A DNA stretch of 64,000 nt from Jiangella gansuensis DSM 44835 (GTDB lineage: Bacteria > Actinomycetota > Actinomycetes > Jiangellales > Jiangellaceae), in contig NZ_KI911782.1 of assembly GCF_000515395.1 (NCBI RefSeq), forward strand, positions 62,001 to 126,000, written 5' to 3'. Positions 1 through 7,995 of the stretch are shown one piece after another (position 1 is the first letter of the stretch; every line of letters starts with the position of its first letter). A model generated the notes under the pieces. It ran no database searches, was not told the origin of the DNA, and was given only the letters and a program-made list of their open reading frames with translations. A program made the translations under genes and the position numbers.

Positions 1-1733
1 CCGAGCTGTCGCTGCTGGCCGGGCTCGACCTGGTCGGAGGCCGCGACGAGTCGTACGACATCGCGCCGGCCCGGGTGACGGCCGCGTCCGACGACGCCGT
101 CGAGCTGGTGGTGGAGGCGGCCAGCCCGGTGTGGGAGAGCAAGGCCGTGCATCTGCGGTGCACTACGGACGAGATCGAGGTCTGGGCCCGGGCGTCGGAC
201 GCGCGCATCCCGGCCTCGGCCCGCCTGGCCGAGGTGACACTGCTGGGTGGGCGCGCCGTGCTGCCGAACGGAGCCGGTGGGACGTTCCGTTCGTCCATCC
301 GCTTCGCGTCCCTGTTCAGCCCGGCCCCGACCGAGCCGGTGCACGTCGTGCGGCCCTCCACCGCGGCGTCGTCCCTGGGCGTGGTGGGTGATGCGGGGCC
401 GGGCCGGCTGCACGGCATCTTCTCCCCGCCGCCGCTGTGCTGGGCGTTGGGTGAGAAGCCCGCGAACGGCGCCACCGACGTGCCGGACGGCCGGTGGTGG
501 GGGCTGTCGCTGCGAGCGCCGGTGGCGGAGCTGACCATGACGGCGGCGCGGTACGCACCGCTGGACGGCGGGTTCGTGCTGCGGCTCGAATACGAGGGGC
601 ACACCGTGGTGGGCGCCGAGGGTGTGCGCACCCCGTCGGTGGTGCTGCGGCCGGCGGACACGCCGTGGCAGGCGCTGACGGACTACCGGGACGACCTGGT
701 GCGGCGCGGACTCGCGCCGGACGAGCCGGAGGCCGGCCCCGAGTGGTGGGCCGAGCCGATCTTCTGTGGCTGGGGCGCCCAGTGCGCCCGGGCGGCCGCG
801 TTGACCGCCCAGAGCGCGACGCCCGACGGCGACGGCCTGATCGGCGGCACCACGGTGACAGTGGCGTCGCAGCTGGCACGGCAGGACGTGTACGACGAGT
901 TCCTGAACGTGCTCGACGGCGCCGGGCTGAACCCGGGCACGATCGTGATCGACGACCGGTGGCAGGCCGCGTACGGCACCGGGGACGTCGACCTCGAGCA
1001 CTGGCCGGACCTGCGCGGCTGGATCGCCGACCGGCACGCCGAGGGCCGGCGGGTGCTGTTGTGGTGGAAGGCCTGGGACCCCCAGGGGCTGCCGGTCGAG
1101 GAGTGTGTCACCGACCCGGCCGGCCATCCGGTGGCCGTGGACGTCGCCAACCCGGCCTACCGGGAGCGGCTGGCGGGCATCGTCGCGCAGCTGATCGGGC
1201 CGGACGGCCTGGACGCCGACGGATTCAAGATCGACTTCACCCAGCGGGCGCCATCGGGCGAGTCGCTGCGGGCGGCGGACGGGCCGTGGGGCATCGCGGC
1301 GCTGCACACGATGCTGGCGACCATGTCGGCAGCGGCGAAGCGGGCCAAGCCGGACGCGCTGATGGTGACGCACACGCCGCATCCGTCCTTCGGCGACGTC
1401 TGCGACATGGTCCGGCTCAACGACGTCCTGGACCGTGACGTCGCCGGTGACCCGGTGCACGTGGTGGAGCAGTTGACGTTCCGGCACGCGGTGGCCGGCC
1501 GGGCGCTGCCCGGTCACCTGATCGACACCGACCAGTGGCCCATGCCGGACCGCGTCTCGTGGCGGGCCTATGTCGAGGCACAGGGTGACCTCGGCGTGGA
1601 GGCAGTGCCGGCGCTGTACTACCTGGAGACAATTGACGGCTCGGGCGAGCGGCTGACCGGTGACGATCTCGCACTCGTCGCGTCGTCGTGGGCGCGATAC
1701 CGGACCATGCGCGGCCAGGAGGTGACCCCGTGA
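1..1733 (+). CDS. GH36-like alpha-galactosidase-type glycoside hydrolase, 5' end outside window
   Basis: The reading frame is open from base 3, so the gene starts before the window; 576 residues plus the stop are visible. The N-terminal half looks like a beta-sandwich and the C-terminal half like a TIM barrel. The barrel carries an IDDRWQ segment, comparable to the DDGW strand motif of GH36, and DGFKIDFTQ, which matches the K-x-D strand that holds the nucleophile Asp in GH36/GH27 alpha-galactosidases. It probably removes an alpha-linked sugar from an oligosaccharide, but substrate cannot be told from sequence. Its TGA overlaps the GTG start of the following FAD oxidoreductase, so the two are translationally coupled. 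Whether a signal peptide exists is unknown because the start is missing. Confidence 0.75.
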   Translation, partial: ELSLLAGLDLVGGRDESYDIAPARVTAASDDAVELVVEAASPVWESKAVHLRCTTDEIEVWARASDARIPASARLAEVTLLGGRAVLPNGAGGTFRSSIRFASLFSPAPTEPVHVVRPSTAASSLGVVGDAGPGRLHGIFSPPPLCWALGEKPANGATDVPDGRWWGLSLRAPVAELTMTAARYAPLDGGFVLRLEYEGHTVVGAEGVRTPSVVLRPADTPWQALTDYRDDLVRRGLAPDEPEAGPEWWAEPIFCGWGAQCARAAALTAQSATPDGDGLIGGTTVTVASQLARQDVYDEFLNVLDGAGLNPGTIVIDDRWQAAYGTGDVDLEHWPDLRGWIADRHAEGRRVLLWWKAWDPQGLPVEECVTDPAGHPVAVDVANPAYRERLAGIVAQLIGPDGLDADGFKIDFTQRAPSGESLRAADGPWGIAALHTMLATMSAAAKRAKPDALMVTHTPHPSFGDVCDMVRLNDVLDRDVAGDPVHVVEQLTFRHAVAGRALPGHLIDTDQWPMPDRVSWRAYVEAQGDLGVEAVPALYYLETIDGSGERLTGDDLALVASSWARYRTMRGQEVTP

Positions 1734-3262
1734 CCGACGTCGTCGTCTACGGGGCCACGTCCGGAGGCGTCTGCGCGGCGGTGGCCGCGGCCCGCGCCGG
1801 CGCCGCCGTCGTCCTGGTCGAACCCGGTCGGCACGTCGGCGGCATGACCACCGGCGGGCTCGGCTACACCGACGTCGGCGACGTGCGCGTGGTCCGCGGC
1901 ATGGCCTGCGAACTGCGCACGGCGATCGCATCCTGGTACGGCGTCGCCGAAGGGCATTTCGCCGGGCCGGAGCCGCACGTCGCGGAGGCGATCTACCGGC
2001 GCTGGCTGGACGAGGCCGGGGTGGACGTGCGGTTCGGCGCGGCACTGGCCTCGGTGGAGGTCGCCGACGGCGTCATCGGCGCGGTGGTGCTGGGTGACGG
2101 GTCCCGGGTGTCCGGCGCGGTGTACGTCGACGCTTCGTACGAGGGCGACCTGCTCGCCGCGGCGGGCGTGCCGTACGCCGTCGGACGTGAGGATCGCTCG
2201 TTGCACGGTGAGCGGTACGCCGGGCGGCAGGAGCTGGTGCCCGGGCGGCACACCGTCCCGGCGTGGATCTCCCCGTTCGTCGACGACGCGGTGGGCGAGA
2301 CCGGTGGCGCGGTGCTGCCCCAGCTGCACGACCGGCCACTGGCCGACGTCGGCGCCGGCGACGGCGGGGTGATGTCGTACGGGTACCGGGTCTGCCTCAC
2401 CCAGGCCGCTGACCGGGTGCCGTTCACCCGCCGTGACGGGTACGACGAGGCGCACTGGGAGCTGGGCCGGCGCCTCTTCGACCGCTGGCGGCGCGACGGG
2501 CTGCAGGTGCGGGCCGGTCAGCTGCTCGGGCTGGAGAAGAACCTGCCGAACGGCAAGTGCGACGGCAACTCGATCGGGCCGTTCTCGCTCAGCGTGCTGG
2601 ACGGATCCGCGTGGTCGTACCCGGAGGCGGACCCCGCCGGGCGGGAGCGGATCCGGTTGCACCACCTGTACCACGCGCAGGACTTCCTGTTCTTTCTGTC
2701 GCACGATCCGGCCGTGCCTGCCGCGGTCCGCGAGGAGATGCTGACCTGGGGCTACCCGGCCGACGAGTTCGCCGACACCGGTCACCTGCCGCACCAGCTC
2801 TACGTCCGCGAGGCCCGCCGGATGATCGGCGAGTACGTGCTGACCGAGCACGACCTGCTGCCGCGGCCACGGCCGCAGCACGACACGGTGGCCATGGGTT
2901 CGTACCACATCGACGTCCGCGAAGTGCAGCGCACATGGCGCTGGGTCAACGAGCACCCGAAGCCGGTCGGCATGGTGTTCACCGAGGGCTACCTGTCGGT
3001 GCCGGTCCAGCCGTATCAGGTTCCGTACCGGTCGCTGGTTCCCCGCTACGCCGACTGCACCAATCTGCTGGTCCCGGTCTGCCTGTCCGCCTCACACGTG
3101 GCGTTCTCGTCCGTGCGGATGGAGGTGCAGTACCAGATGCTCGGGCACGCGGCCGGGCTCGCCGCGGTCCAGGCCGCGTCGTCCGGCCGGCCCGTCCAGT
3201 CCATCGACGTCGCCGTCCTGCAGGAGCAGCTGCGCGCCGCCGGCCAGGTCCTCGCCCTTTGA
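1730..3262 (+). CDS. FAD-dependent oxidoreductase (FAD_oxidored / 'xanthan lyase'-like family)
   Basis: About 510 residues. The N-terminus has a Rossmann dinucleotide fold, VVYGATSGGVCAAVAAARAG, followed by EPGRHVGGMTTGG, typical of PF12831-type FAD oxidoreductases found beside glycoside hydrolases. I chose GTG 1730 because it overlaps the upstream stop (GTGA) and places the Rossmann strand four residues in; an ATG at 1688 would add a non-conserved leader. The family's substrate is usually unknown; linkage to the GH36-like gene suggests oxidation of a sugar or glycoside, which is inference. There is no signal peptide. The TGA stop coincides with the first bases of a repeated hairpin element. 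Confidence 0.8.
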   Translation: MTDVVVYGATSGGVCAAVAAARAGAAVVLVEPGRHVGGMTTGGLGYTDVGDVRVVRGMACELRTAIASWYGVAEGHFAGPEPHVAEAIYRRWLDEAGVDVRFGAALASVEVADGVIGAVVLGDGSRVSGAVYVDASYEGDLLAAAGVPYAVGREDRSLHGERYAGRQELVPGRHTVPAWISPFVDDAVGETGGAVLPQLHDRPLADVGAGDGGVMSYGYRVCLTQAADRVPFTRRDGYDEAHWELGRRLFDRWRRDGLQVRAGQLLGLEKNLPNGKCDGNSIGPFSLSVLDGSAWSYPEADPAGRERIRLHHLYHAQDFLFFLSHDPAVPAAVREEMLTWGYPADEFADTGHLPHQLYVREARRMIGEYVLTEHDLLPRPRPQHDTVAMGSYHIDVREVQRTWRWVNEHPKPVGMVFTEGYLSVPVQPYQVPYRSLVPRYADCTNLLVPVCLSASHVAFSSVRMEVQYQMLGHAAGLAAVQAASSGRPVQSIDVAVLQEQLRAAGQVLAL

Positions 3263-3334
3263 AATGATCACGTGGACCATGGGTGCTCCCGCTTCACCAT
3301 GAATGCTTGCCTGGTGCGGCGGGAAGACCCATGG
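3261..3334 (+). repeat. Intergenic hairpin element, copy 1 of 5
   Basis: Starts GAAATGATCACGT at the upstream stop codon and contains a nested inverted repeat: CCATGGGT pairs with ACCCATGG, CCCGC with GCGGG and CACCA with TGGTG around an AATGCTTGCC loop. It lies between convergent genes (FAD oxidoreductase and GH84). It is the most fully paired of the five copies and could act as a bidirectional terminator or mRNA-end structure. Confidence 0.85.
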
Positions 3335-3349
3335 CTCACGCCCACCTTT

Positions 3350-5044
3350 TCAGCGGGCGAGGACGGCGTGGACGAACGGCGGGACGACGGACCTCAGCAC
3401 GTTGTGCTGCTCGTGCGACTCGGCTGCGGCGACGGCGTCCGCGGCGGCCGTGCGGGCGGCGGCGTCGCCGGGGGCCCTCAGAAGGTCCAGCGCGGCCAGG
3501 CCTGCTCGCCCCATGGCGGCCATCGCGACCAGCCAGGGCATGACCTCGGCCTCGAGCCGGTCCACCGGCTCCCGTTCACCGTCCGGCGCCGCGGCGACCA
3601 TGACGCTGAACCGCTGCCGCAGGTGGTCCGCCGCCGACGCCGAGCCGGCGGACGCGTCGTCGATCAGGCCGGACAGCTCCGGGTCCTGTGGCGCTGACGG
3701 CGGCCAGGACGCACACGCGCGGGCCAGCGTCCGGACCGCGTCCGACGCGCCGACGGAGTCCAGCGCCCTGGCGTGCGCCGATGCCGGCTCGTACCCGTTC
3801 AGCCGCCAGGCCCAGTCCGCCACGGTCGCCACCGCGATCTCGGACGCGGCCTCGTGCGGCATCGGGTTGGCGGTGATGCCGGCGAACCGGGCACCGGACA
3901 GCTCGCCGGTGCGGCCGAGCAGTGGTCCGAGGAAGAGCCGCGGGAAGTCGAAGTCGTTCACCGGGAAGTTGTCCCAGAGCAGCAGCTCGTGGTCGTAGCT
4001 GCGGGCGGCGGCATCGATCTCGGCGCGGGTGATGTCGCCGACCACGATGTCGCGGCCGGTCCACCACACCAGGACCTCCGGCGGCAGCTCGGCGGCCAGC
4101 AGGTCGCGGTGCGGCGACGCCTCGGTGCCGGCGTAGTCGGTGGGCACCATGATCAGCGGGCGGTCGAGCCCGTGCGGGCGGAGGAACCGGTCGCTGACCT
4201 GCCGGCACACCGCGGCATGTGCGCGGGCCGACGAGCCCGGCGCGTCGCCGAACGCCTCCACGTCCGCGTCGTGCGAGAGCTCCGGCGGGATGTCGTCGAA
4301 CAGCAGCGCGAAGTCGCGGACTCCGACCTGCCGTACCTGCTCCATCTTGGCCAGCAGGAGGTCGAGCTCGGCCGGGTCGCTGTAGACCATGGACAGCCCG
4401 GGCGAGATGGAGAAGACGAAGCGCACGTGGGACCGCTCGGCCGCGCGGACCAGTTCGGCCAGCCGCGCCAGCTCGGCCTCGGGGTACGGCGTGCGCCATT
4501 CCTTGCGGTGATAGGGATCGTCCTTGGGCGCGTAGACGTACGCGTTGAGCTTGTGCCGGCCGGCGAACGCGAGGTGGGCCAGCCGGTCGGTGTGCGACCA
4601 CGGCGGACCGTAGAACCCCTCGATGGTGCCGCGCCAGGGCAGGTCGGGCCAGTCCTCGACGGTGGCCCGTGGCAGCACGCCGTCGGCGGCCAGGGACAGG
4701 AGGGTCTGCGCGCCGTAGAACGCGCCGGCCGGGTCGGTGCCGGTGATGGTCGCGGTCGAGCCCTCGACAGTGAGCCGGTAGCCCTCCGCCGGCCGGTCGC
4801 GTGGTTCGTCGCCAGTCGTGGCGCCGGGCTCGTCGGGTTCCAGCCGGACGACGACGAGCAGGGGCGCGGCGTCGCCGGCCGGGCCGGGCGGTACCAGTGC
4901 CGTGAGCGCTTCCGCGGCGGTCGCACAGGACGGCTCGGCGGTGACCTCGACGGAGCCGAAGCGGACGCCGTCGTCGGCGGCCTCGATGCGCTGCGGGCGG
5001 GGGATCAGTCGGGACGCGGGCGGGGTAGAAGACCCAGTCTGCAT
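3350..5044 (-). CDS. GH84-type beta-N-acetylglucosaminidase (O-GlcNAcase/hyaluronidase-like)
   Basis: 564 residues. The N-terminal ~130 residues resemble the small alpha/beta domain that precedes GH20/GH84 catalytic barrels. The barrel begins RGTIEGFYGPPWSHTDR (about 138-154), then KLNAYVYAPKDDPYHR, and carries the adjacent aspartates of LLFDDIPPE at about D250-D251, the catalytic pair of GH84 enzymes that use substrate-assisted cleavage. Later signals WWTGRDIV and LLWDNFPVNDF also fit the family. There is no signal peptide, so it should act in the cytoplasm on imported GlcNAc-containing oligosaccharides. The ATG start lies only 24 bases from the divergent MBL start, with no visible ribosome binding site, so leaderless translation is likely. 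Confidence 0.85.
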   Translation of the reverse strand: MQTGSSTPPASRLIPRPQRIEAADDGVRFGSVEVTAEPSCATAAEALTALVPPGPAGDAAPLLVVVRLEPDEPGATTGDEPRDRPAEGYRLTVEGSTATITGTDPAGAFYGAQTLLSLAADGVLPRATVEDWPDLPWRGTIEGFYGPPWSHTDRLAHLAFAGRHKLNAYVYAPKDDPYHRKEWRTPYPEAELARLAELVRAAERSHVRFVFSISPGLSMVYSDPAELDLLLAKMEQVRQVGVRDFALLFDDIPPELSHDADVEAFGDAPGSSARAHAAVCRQVSDRFLRPHGLDRPLIMVPTDYAGTEASPHRDLLAAELPPEVLVWWTGRDIVVGDITRAEIDAAARSYDHELLLWDNFPVNDFDFPRLFLGPLLGRTGELSGARFAGITANPMPHEAASEIAVATVADWAWRLNGYEPASAHARALDSVGASDAVRTLARACASWPPSAPQDPELSGLIDDASAGSASAADHLRQRFSVMVAAAPDGEREPVDRLEAEVMPWLVAMAAMGRAGLAALDLLRAPGDAAARTAAADAVAAAESHEQHNVLRSVVPPFVHAVLAR

Positions 5045-5046
5045 TG

Positions 5047-5060
5047 TGGGAACGATACCA
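5047..5060. promoter_or_regulatory. LacI-type operator candidate in the 24-bp divergent gap
   Basis: TGGGAACGATACCA is a near-palindrome centred on CG, the usual form of a LacI-family operator. It fills most of the gap between the GH84 and MBL start codons. The 13-mer TTGTGGGAACGAT that contains it recurs exactly at 10601-10613 before the GH38-like gene. The probable partner is the LacI protein encoded at 6913. Confidence 0.6.
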
Positions 5061-5068
5061 TCGGGCGC

Positions 5069-6901
5069 ATGTCGTGGAGCGAGGTCGCCCCGGGCGTGTT
5101 CCGGATACGCGACACCTGCAATGTCTATGTCGTCCGGTCCGAGGGCACCCGCGAGGGCATCGCCATCGACTTCGGATCGGGCGCGGTGCTCGATGTCCTG
5201 CACGAACTGGGCATCGACCGCCTCACCGACGTCCTCATGACGCATCATCACCGCGACCAGGGGCAGGGGCTGCCGCGCGCGGTCGAGGCCGGCATCGCCG
5301 TCCATGTGCCGCCGGTCGAGCAGGACCTCTTCGCCCATGCCGACGAGATGTGGGCGTCCCGGCCGATCGCCAACGACTACAACCTGCGGCAGGACAAGTT
5401 CTCGCTCCTGGAGTCGGTGCCGGTCGCCGGCACGGTCCCGGAGTACCGCACCGGCCGCTACGGCGGCGTCGACGTGCACGTGCTGCCCACGCCCGGACAC
5501 ACCACCGGGTCGGTCACCTACGTCGTCCAGCGGTCCGGGACGCGGGTGGCCTTCACCGGCGACCTCGTCTACGCGCCGGGCAAGGTGTGGTCGCTGGCCG
5601 CGACGCAGTGGTCCTACACCGAGAACGAAGGGCCGGCCATGACGGTCCTGAGCTGCTATCAGCTCATGGACGAGCACCTGGACCTGCTGCTGCCGTCCCA
5701 TGGCGAGCCGATGGACGACGCCCAGGGCGCGCTGTCGCTGCTGGCGGAGCGGATGCAGCGCTACGTCGACTCCCGCCGTCCGTACCCTTGGGACCTGCGC
5801 GGCCGGCTGGACTCGCCCTACATCTCCCTCACCGACCACCTGCTGCTGAACGTGACCAGCAATTCCGCGTCGTACATGCTGCTGTCCGAGACCGGCGCCG
5901 CGATGGTCATCGACTACGGCTACGACATGACCACCGGCCTGCCGGCGGGCATCGACCGGGCCGCCCGCCGGCCCTGGCTCGCATCCTTGCCGGCACTGCG
6001 ACGCCGGTTCGGGGTACAGCGGGTCGAGGTGGCGCTGCCCACCCACTACCACGACGACCACGTGGCGGGGATCCCGCTGCTGCGGGAGGTCGAGGGCACG
6101 GAGGTCTGGGCGCCGTCGACGGTGGCGCCGATCCTGCGCGACCCGGAGCGCTACGACCTGCCGTGTCTCTGGTACGACCCCATCCCGGTGGACCGGGACC
6201 TGCCGGTCGGCGAGTCCTTCCGCTGGCACGAGTACGAGATCACGGTGCACGACCTGCCCGGGCACACGCTCTACCACGCCGGGTTCGAGTTCGTGGTCGA
6301 CGGCGTGAAGGTCCTGGTGACCGGTGACCAGCAGGAGCACCTCGGCGTTCCCGGTCAACGCCGCGAGATCCTCAACTACCAGTACCGCAACCTGTTCCGG
6401 ATCGAGGACTACCGACGCAGCGCCGAGTTGTACCGCAGGGTGGCGCCGGGCTTGATGGTCAGTGGTCACTGGGAGCCGCGCTGGGTCGACGACGCGTACC
6501 TGGACATGGTGACCGAGCTGGGCGAGGAGCTGGTCGAGATCCACCAGGACCTGTTGCCTCTGGACGAGCTGGACCTCGGCGCCGGTGGTGTCGCGGGCCG
6601 GATCGAGCCGTACCGCAGCCGGATCCCGGCCGGCGACGCCCAGACGTTCGAGGTGGCCGTCCGCAATCCGTTGCCGGACAAGGCGGACATCACCGTCCGC
6701 ATGGTCCTGCCGTTAGGCTGGGCAGCGGATCCTGCCGAGCTGGTCCTGAGCGCCGACAGCGGCGAAGAGGTCACGGGAAGGGTTCGCATCAGGGCGGCCG
6801 GCGCGGCGCGGCGCCGGGCTCGGGTAGCGGCCGATGTCACGATCGGGCACCTGCGTCTCGGGCAGCACATGGAGGCGTTGGCCGACGTCGTCGAGCACTG
6901 A
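5069..6901 (+). CDS. Tandem metallo-beta-lactamase-fold protein with C-terminal Ig-like domain
   Basis: 610 residues with two complete MBL-type metal sites in one chain. Domain 1 has H59-x-H61-x-D63-Q64, H144 (PGHTTG), D165 (TGD) and H211; the last His of the HxHxDH motif is replaced by Gln. Domain 2 has the full H326-x-H328-x-D330-H331, H399 (PGHTLYH), D420 (TGDQ) and H467 (SGHWEP). From about residue 500 a beta-rich segment resembles NEW3/Ig-like domains of glycoside hydrolases. No signal peptide. Function unknown: a metallo-hydrolase, perhaps acting on an acyl ester or lactone product of the sugar pathway. It is divergent from GH84 and followed after 11 bases by lacI-type gene 6913, so it is probably co-transcribed with the regulator. 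Confidence 0.75.
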   Translation: MSWSEVAPGVFRIRDTCNVYVVRSEGTREGIAIDFGSGAVLDVLHELGIDRLTDVLMTHHHRDQGQGLPRAVEAGIAVHVPPVEQDLFAHADEMWASRPIANDYNLRQDKFSLLESVPVAGTVPEYRTGRYGGVDVHVLPTPGHTTGSVTYVVQRSGTRVAFTGDLVYAPGKVWSLAATQWSYTENEGPAMTVLSCYQLMDEHLDLLLPSHGEPMDDAQGALSLLAERMQRYVDSRRPYPWDLRGRLDSPYISLTDHLLLNVTSNSASYMLLSETGAAMVIDYGYDMTTGLPAGIDRAARRPWLASLPALRRRFGVQRVEVALPTHYHDDHVAGIPLLREVEGTEVWAPSTVAPILRDPERYDLPCLWYDPIPVDRDLPVGESFRWHEYEITVHDLPGHTLYHAGFEFVVDGVKVLVTGDQQEHLGVPGQRREILNYQYRNLFRIEDYRRSAELYRRVAPGLMVSGHWEPRWVDDAYLDMVTELGEELVEIHQDLLPLDELDLGAGGVAGRIEPYRSRIPAGDAQTFEVAVRNPLPDKADITVRMVLPLGWAADPAELVLSADSGEEVTGRVRIRAAGAARRRARVAADVTIGHLRLGQHMEALADVVEH

Positions 6902-6912
6902 CGGGGGTTGAG

Positions 6913-7968
6913 GTGGCGCTGGACGGTAGCGCGGGGGCGGCGTCCCCGGACGGGATGACGCGCCGGGCGACCATCAAGGACGTCGCCACGGCGGCCGGCG
7001 TCTCGCGGTCCACCGCGTCGCGCGCGCTCACCGGCCGGGGCTACGTCGCCACCGACGTCAAGGAACGCGTGCTGGCCGCGGCGAGGGACCTGCGCTACGT
7101 GCCCGACGCCACGGCTCGGTACCTCAAGCAGCAGGTGAGCCTCTCCATCGGCGTGCTGGTGTCCGACCTGCGCAACTCCTTTTACGCGCGGCTCGCCGCC
7201 GGAGCCGGTCAGGCCGCCCGGGCCCAGGGCTACAGCCTGGTGCTGGCCGAGGACGGCGGTTCGGCCGATGCCCAGGTCGAGGCCGCCGAGACGTTCGTGG
7301 CCACCCGGGTAGCCGGCGTGGTGGTCACCCCGGTGTCCGAGGACGTCACCACGTACCTGTCCCGCCACCGCATCCCCGTCGTCGAGGTCGACCGGCAGTT
7401 CGCCGCGGGGGTCTGCGACGCCGTCGTCGTCGACAACCAGAGCTCGTCCCAGCGGGTCATCGAGCATCTCCTCGGGCTGGGCCATCGACGCATCGCGCTG
7501 TTCATCGACGAGACGACCTGGACGACCGGCCGGGAACGGCACGCCGGTTACCAGGCCGCACTGGCGACGGCAGGTATCGCGCTCGATCCCGACCTCGTGG
7601 TCTCCTCCGGGTGGGACGTCGACGCCGCCCGGGCCGCGGCTACGGCACTGCTGGGTGACGAGAACCGGCCGACGGCCGTCTTCGCGGCCAACAACGTTCT
7701 CGCCGAAGGAGTCTGGCGGGCCGCCAACGACCTCGGGCTGGTCATCCCCGACGACGTCAGCCTGGTCTCGTTCGACGACGCGCCCTGGATGAGCCTGGTC
7801 ACGCCCGGCCTCACCGCGGTGGCCCAGGACGAGGCCGCACTGGGCGAGACCGCGGTGCGGCGGCTCCTGGAGCGCATCGCCGAGCCGGCGGCCGCTCCGG
7901 TGACGGTTATGATGTCCACCAAGATCGTCCACCGAGACTCCACCCGCGCCATCCCGGGCCGCGCCTGA
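6913..7968 (+). CDS. LacI-family transcriptional regulator
   Basis: 351 residues from GTG 6913, preceded by a G-rich stretch (GGGGGTTGAGG). ATG 6955 would give MTRRATIKDVA, which is where most LacI proteins start, so the first 14 residues are uncertain. The N-terminal helix-turn-helix reads ATIKDVATAAGVSRSTASRA, followed by a hinge and a periplasmic-binding-protein-like sensor domain (SIGVLVSDLRNSFYARLAAG; VSFDDAPW near the end). It should sense a sugar or sugar phosphate released by the surrounding hydrolases and repress the divergent promoters through the TGGGAwCGATnCCA sites. It runs convergent to the GH38-like gene with 27 bases between them. Confidence 0.9.
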   Translation: MALDGSAGAASPDGMTRRATIKDVATAAGVSRSTASRALTGRGYVATDVKERVLAAARDLRYVPDATARYLKQQVSLSIGVLVSDLRNSFYARLAAGAGQAARAQGYSLVLAEDGGSADAQVEAAETFVATRVAGVVVTPVSEDVTTYLSRHRIPVVEVDRQFAAGVCDAVVVDNQSSSQRVIEHLLGLGHRRIALFIDETTWTTGRERHAGYQAALATAGIALDPDLVVSSGWDVDAARAAATALLGDENRPTAVFAANNVLAEGVWRAANDLGLVIPDDVSLVSFDDAPWMSLVTPGLTAVAQDEAALGETAVRRLLERIAEPAAAPVTVMMSTKIVHRDSTRAIPGRA

Positions 7969-7995
7969 GCCGCGCCGCGGGTCAGCGGGTCGTGC

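Noticed and set aside
3773-5068. Upstream extension of the MBL protein by about 430 codons
   Set aside because: The extension is antisense to the GH84 gene; the MBL fold starts at MSWSEVAPGVF (ATG 5069).
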